NCBI GenBank assembly: GCA_009787675.1
Contig: WQSU01000140.1
Coordinates: 1 to 6,769, forward strand
Length of the DNA stretch: 6,769 nucleotides
DNA from: Lentimicrobiaceae bacterium
Lineage (GTDB): Bacteria; Bacteroidota; Bacteroidia; Bacteroidales; WCHB1-69
Direction: 5' to 3'
Shown: one piece after another, positions 5,067 through 6,769 of the stretch
Position numbering within the stretch: position 1 is the stretch's first letter
Layout of the letters: the number at the start of each line of letters is the position of its first letter
Translations under genes and position numbers: made by a program
The notes under the pieces: model-generated
What the model saw: the letters and a program-made list of their open reading frames with translations, nothing else
What the model was told of the DNA's origin: nothing
Databases searched by the model: none

Positions 5067-6769
5067 CTATTTATACGTCTCAATAATCGTATGCAACATC
5101 TTCTCCGTTTTTGCAGCGCCTTCGCCCAAAATAAAGCCGATTTGCTGCACCTGACGGAGGTTTTCTTCAATAACTTCATTGATACGGCTCATAATCTCTT
5201 CGGGGCGCTCCTCCTTAGAATGCAAGTTCCTCATGATGATGCCATATAGTTGATTTGGAATGAGTTGAAATAAAGTACAGTTGGTCAACTTGCCGTTGAT
5301 TTCAACGTCTTTTACAAACTTATCTTCGTCGTGTTGCATCAAATAACTGAGTTGCGAGACTAAACTTGCGGGGATTAAGGTTTTGATGTCAGCGCCAATT
5401 AAGAATGGTATAACATCATGAACATCAAGGGCATCTTCGCCTAAAATATCCACAAAACTTTGATTGGAGTCCACCACTTTGAGTTCGGGGTTGGTGATGA
5501 TAATTCCTGTATTCAAATTTCTAATGAAAATGGTAAAGGCAGATTTTAAAGAATTGGCTTTGGTGGTTAAAATAGCAGTATCTTTTTCATACACTTTCAG
5601 TCGTTCTTGAGCTTTTTCCAAATCTTCCGTATTTCTGCGCATATTTATAACAGCTTCTCTTGAGCCGAATTGTGAGTTGGGGACGCACATTTCAGGAATG
5701 GCAATGCCTTTTGCCACTGCCGTAGCCAATCCGCGACATGTTTCATAACCACATGAACCACAGTTTAGTTCAATTCCTTTCTTGGGTTCGGTAATTTTTT
5801 GCAAAATGCGTTTCATAATCAACACCTGCACATCATCGCCGCTCTTAATGTCAATTTGTTTGTCGGTGAATGTGGCATCCAACTCTTTATAACGAACGTG
5901 CTGCATGATTTCGCCGTGCCAGCGGTCAAGTTCAAAGTTTTGCAAACGTTTCTTTACATAATCTTTTGTAAATGTTTGTTTTAAATACTTATTACCGGTT
6001 TGCGACATACCGGGACCTGAGATACATCCTTCGCAATAGAAAATATTCATGTTGCTGCGAATGGTATCGTGATATTCTTTAAACTGTTTGATAGCATCGT
6101 GGGCGTTGTGGCTGCCCTCAACCGTTTGGGTATTACCTTTCAATATGGTGATATCCAAGTTAGTAGCTTCAACAAAACCCGGAGCTACAGGATAAAGTCC
6201 GCCTTTGTATCCAAAAGGGGTATCAAATTCGGAAGATTCGGTGAAGGCTTCCTTGATTTTAAATTCTTCAAAAAGGTCGCGTAATTCTTTAAAGGTGATC
6301 ACAGCATCAAGTTTTCCCATCCCTTTGTATCGGTCAACGCCATTTTTTGCAGCTACACAAGGTGTTATCTGAACAATCTTGAGGTTTTTTCCGTGAAGTT
6401 TTCGTAAAATAACTGCCATAGCTGCCGCAGGAGAAACCACCGGCACGAGGTTGGAGATTAAATCGGGAAACGATTTTTCTACCAACTCCACAATGCAGGG
6501 GCAATGGCTACTGAGGTAAAACTTTCCGCTACTGTTTTGGGTCATCAATTCGCGGTATTTGGCGGCTACAATATCCACGCCGAAAGACATCTCGTTGACG
6601 TATGTAAATCCCAGATAACGAATCATTTTCACAAATTTCCGGTAGTCGGAAATATCCACAAATTCGCCGGCGATAGAGGGTGCGCAAACGGCAGCCACTT
6701 TGCTTCCCGAATTCAACATTGCCTTCACCAATTCCTTTGAGTCTAAATAAGAAATAGCGTGATAGGCGC
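5067..6769 (-). CDS. [FeFe]-hydrogenase-like PAS sensor protein, N-terminus cut by window edge
   Basis: The frame is open to the right edge; 566 complete codons are visible (first codon 6767-6765), so the start lies outside and a TTG at 6731 is only internal. Residues here count from the first visible codon. About 15-250 resemble the hydrogenase large-subunit C-terminal domain: the APSIAGEF strand, an L1-like SSHCPC (86-91), SP at 112-113, an L2-like TPCVAAK (135-141) and an L3-like YCEGCISGPG (244-253). A four-cysteine FeS domain follows (C336, C339, C344, C361), then a short coiled linker (about 377-407), a PAS-like domain (about 412-512) and a helical tail. The missing N-terminus probably holds ferredoxin-type clusters, judging from relatives. 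The motifs depart from the catalytic TSCCP, PCxxK and ACxGGC patterns, so a sensory role is more likely than H2 turnover. Such proteins often sit beside a SpoIIE-type phosphatase gene; none follows here. Confidence 0.88.
   Translation of the reverse strand, partial: AYHAISYLDSKELVKAMLNSGSKVAAVCAPSIAGEFVDISDYRKFVKMIRYLGFTYVNEMSFGVDIVAAKYRELMTQNSSGKFYLSSHCPCIVELVEKSFPDLISNLVPVVSPAAAMAVILRKLHGKNLKIVQITPCVAAKNGVDRYKGMGKLDAVITFKELRDLFEEFKIKEAFTESSEFDTPFGYKGGLYPVAPGFVEATNLDITILKGNTQTVEGSHNAHDAIKQFKEYHDTIRSNMNIFYCEGCISGPGMSQTGNKYLKQTFTKDYVKKRLQNFELDRWHGEIMQHVRYKELDATFTDKQIDIKSGDDVQVLIMKRILQKITEPKKGIELNCGSCGYETCRGLATAVAKGIAIPEMCVPNSQFGSREAVINMRRNTEDLEKAQERLKVYEKDTAILTTKANSLKSAFTIFIRNLNTGIIITNPELKVVDSNQSFVDILGEDALDVHDVIPFLIGADIKTLIPASLVSQLSYLMQHDEDKFVKDVEINGKLTNCTLFQLIPNQLYGIIMRNLHSKEERPEEIMSRINEVIEENLRQVQQIGFILGEGAAKTEKMLHTIIETYK

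Noticed and set aside
4940..5179. A 79-codon minus-strand reading frame over the end of the hydrogenase-like gene
   Set aside because: It overlaps the strongly supported gene in another frame and has a basic, unpatterned composition with no domain.
6729..6731. TTG as the start codon of the hydrogenase-like gene
   Set aside because: The frame continues open to the window edge with a family-like sequence (residues AYHAISYLDSKEL), so the true start lies outside.

Overview
The window looks like a chromosomal segment of a member of the Bacteroidota, probably one with anaerobic or fermentative redox metabolism. This rests on a moderately AT-rich sequence, starts without clear Shine-Dalgarno sites, a candidate promoter element (TATCTTCG) of the TAnnTTTG class, and a coiled-coil gene / zapA / 6S-like RNA / RNase Y order that I associate with this phylum. 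Every gene I can support lies on the minus strand, so the window reads from right to left in transcription order.

Right third (5067-6769): a multidomain protein, cut by the window edge at its N-terminus. It has an [FeFe]-hydrogenase large-subunit-like domain, a four-cysteine FeS domain, a short coiled linker and a PAS-like domain. Its H-cluster motifs are altered, which suggests a redox or gas sensor rather than an H2-producing enzyme. After it come a 9-bp dyad (5033-5059) and a short intergenic region with a possible promoter (around 4898-4905).

Middle (2490-4880): a housekeeping block. It contains a small coiled-coil protein (possibly ZapB-like) whose end overlaps the start of zapA, then zapA, then a structured RNA of about 170 nt (4102-4273) that I call a 6S-type RNA, then rny (RNase Y).

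Left third (1-2410): a 586-residue flavoprotein with a NuoE-like N-terminus, a NuoF core and two C-terminal [4Fe-4S] sites, laid out like the HydB / HndC subunit of NAD(P)-linked [FeFe]-hydrogenases. It is followed by a tandem array of seven 7-bp units that contains its stop codon, a perfect palindrome, and pcm (protein-L-isoaspartate O-methyltransferase), whose C-terminus is cut by the left edge.

The two redox genes plausibly belong to one hydrogenase-related function, but the division/RNA block separates them. No canonical catalytic hydrogenase (HydA), NuoE-type HydC or maturase gene is present here. The best candidates for a second look are the 6S-like RNA, the altered H-cluster sensor protein, the three-cysteine N-terminal domain of the HydB-like protein, and the 7-bp repeat at its stop codon. 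I see no tRNA, rRNA, CRISPR array, insertion sequence or prophage gene.
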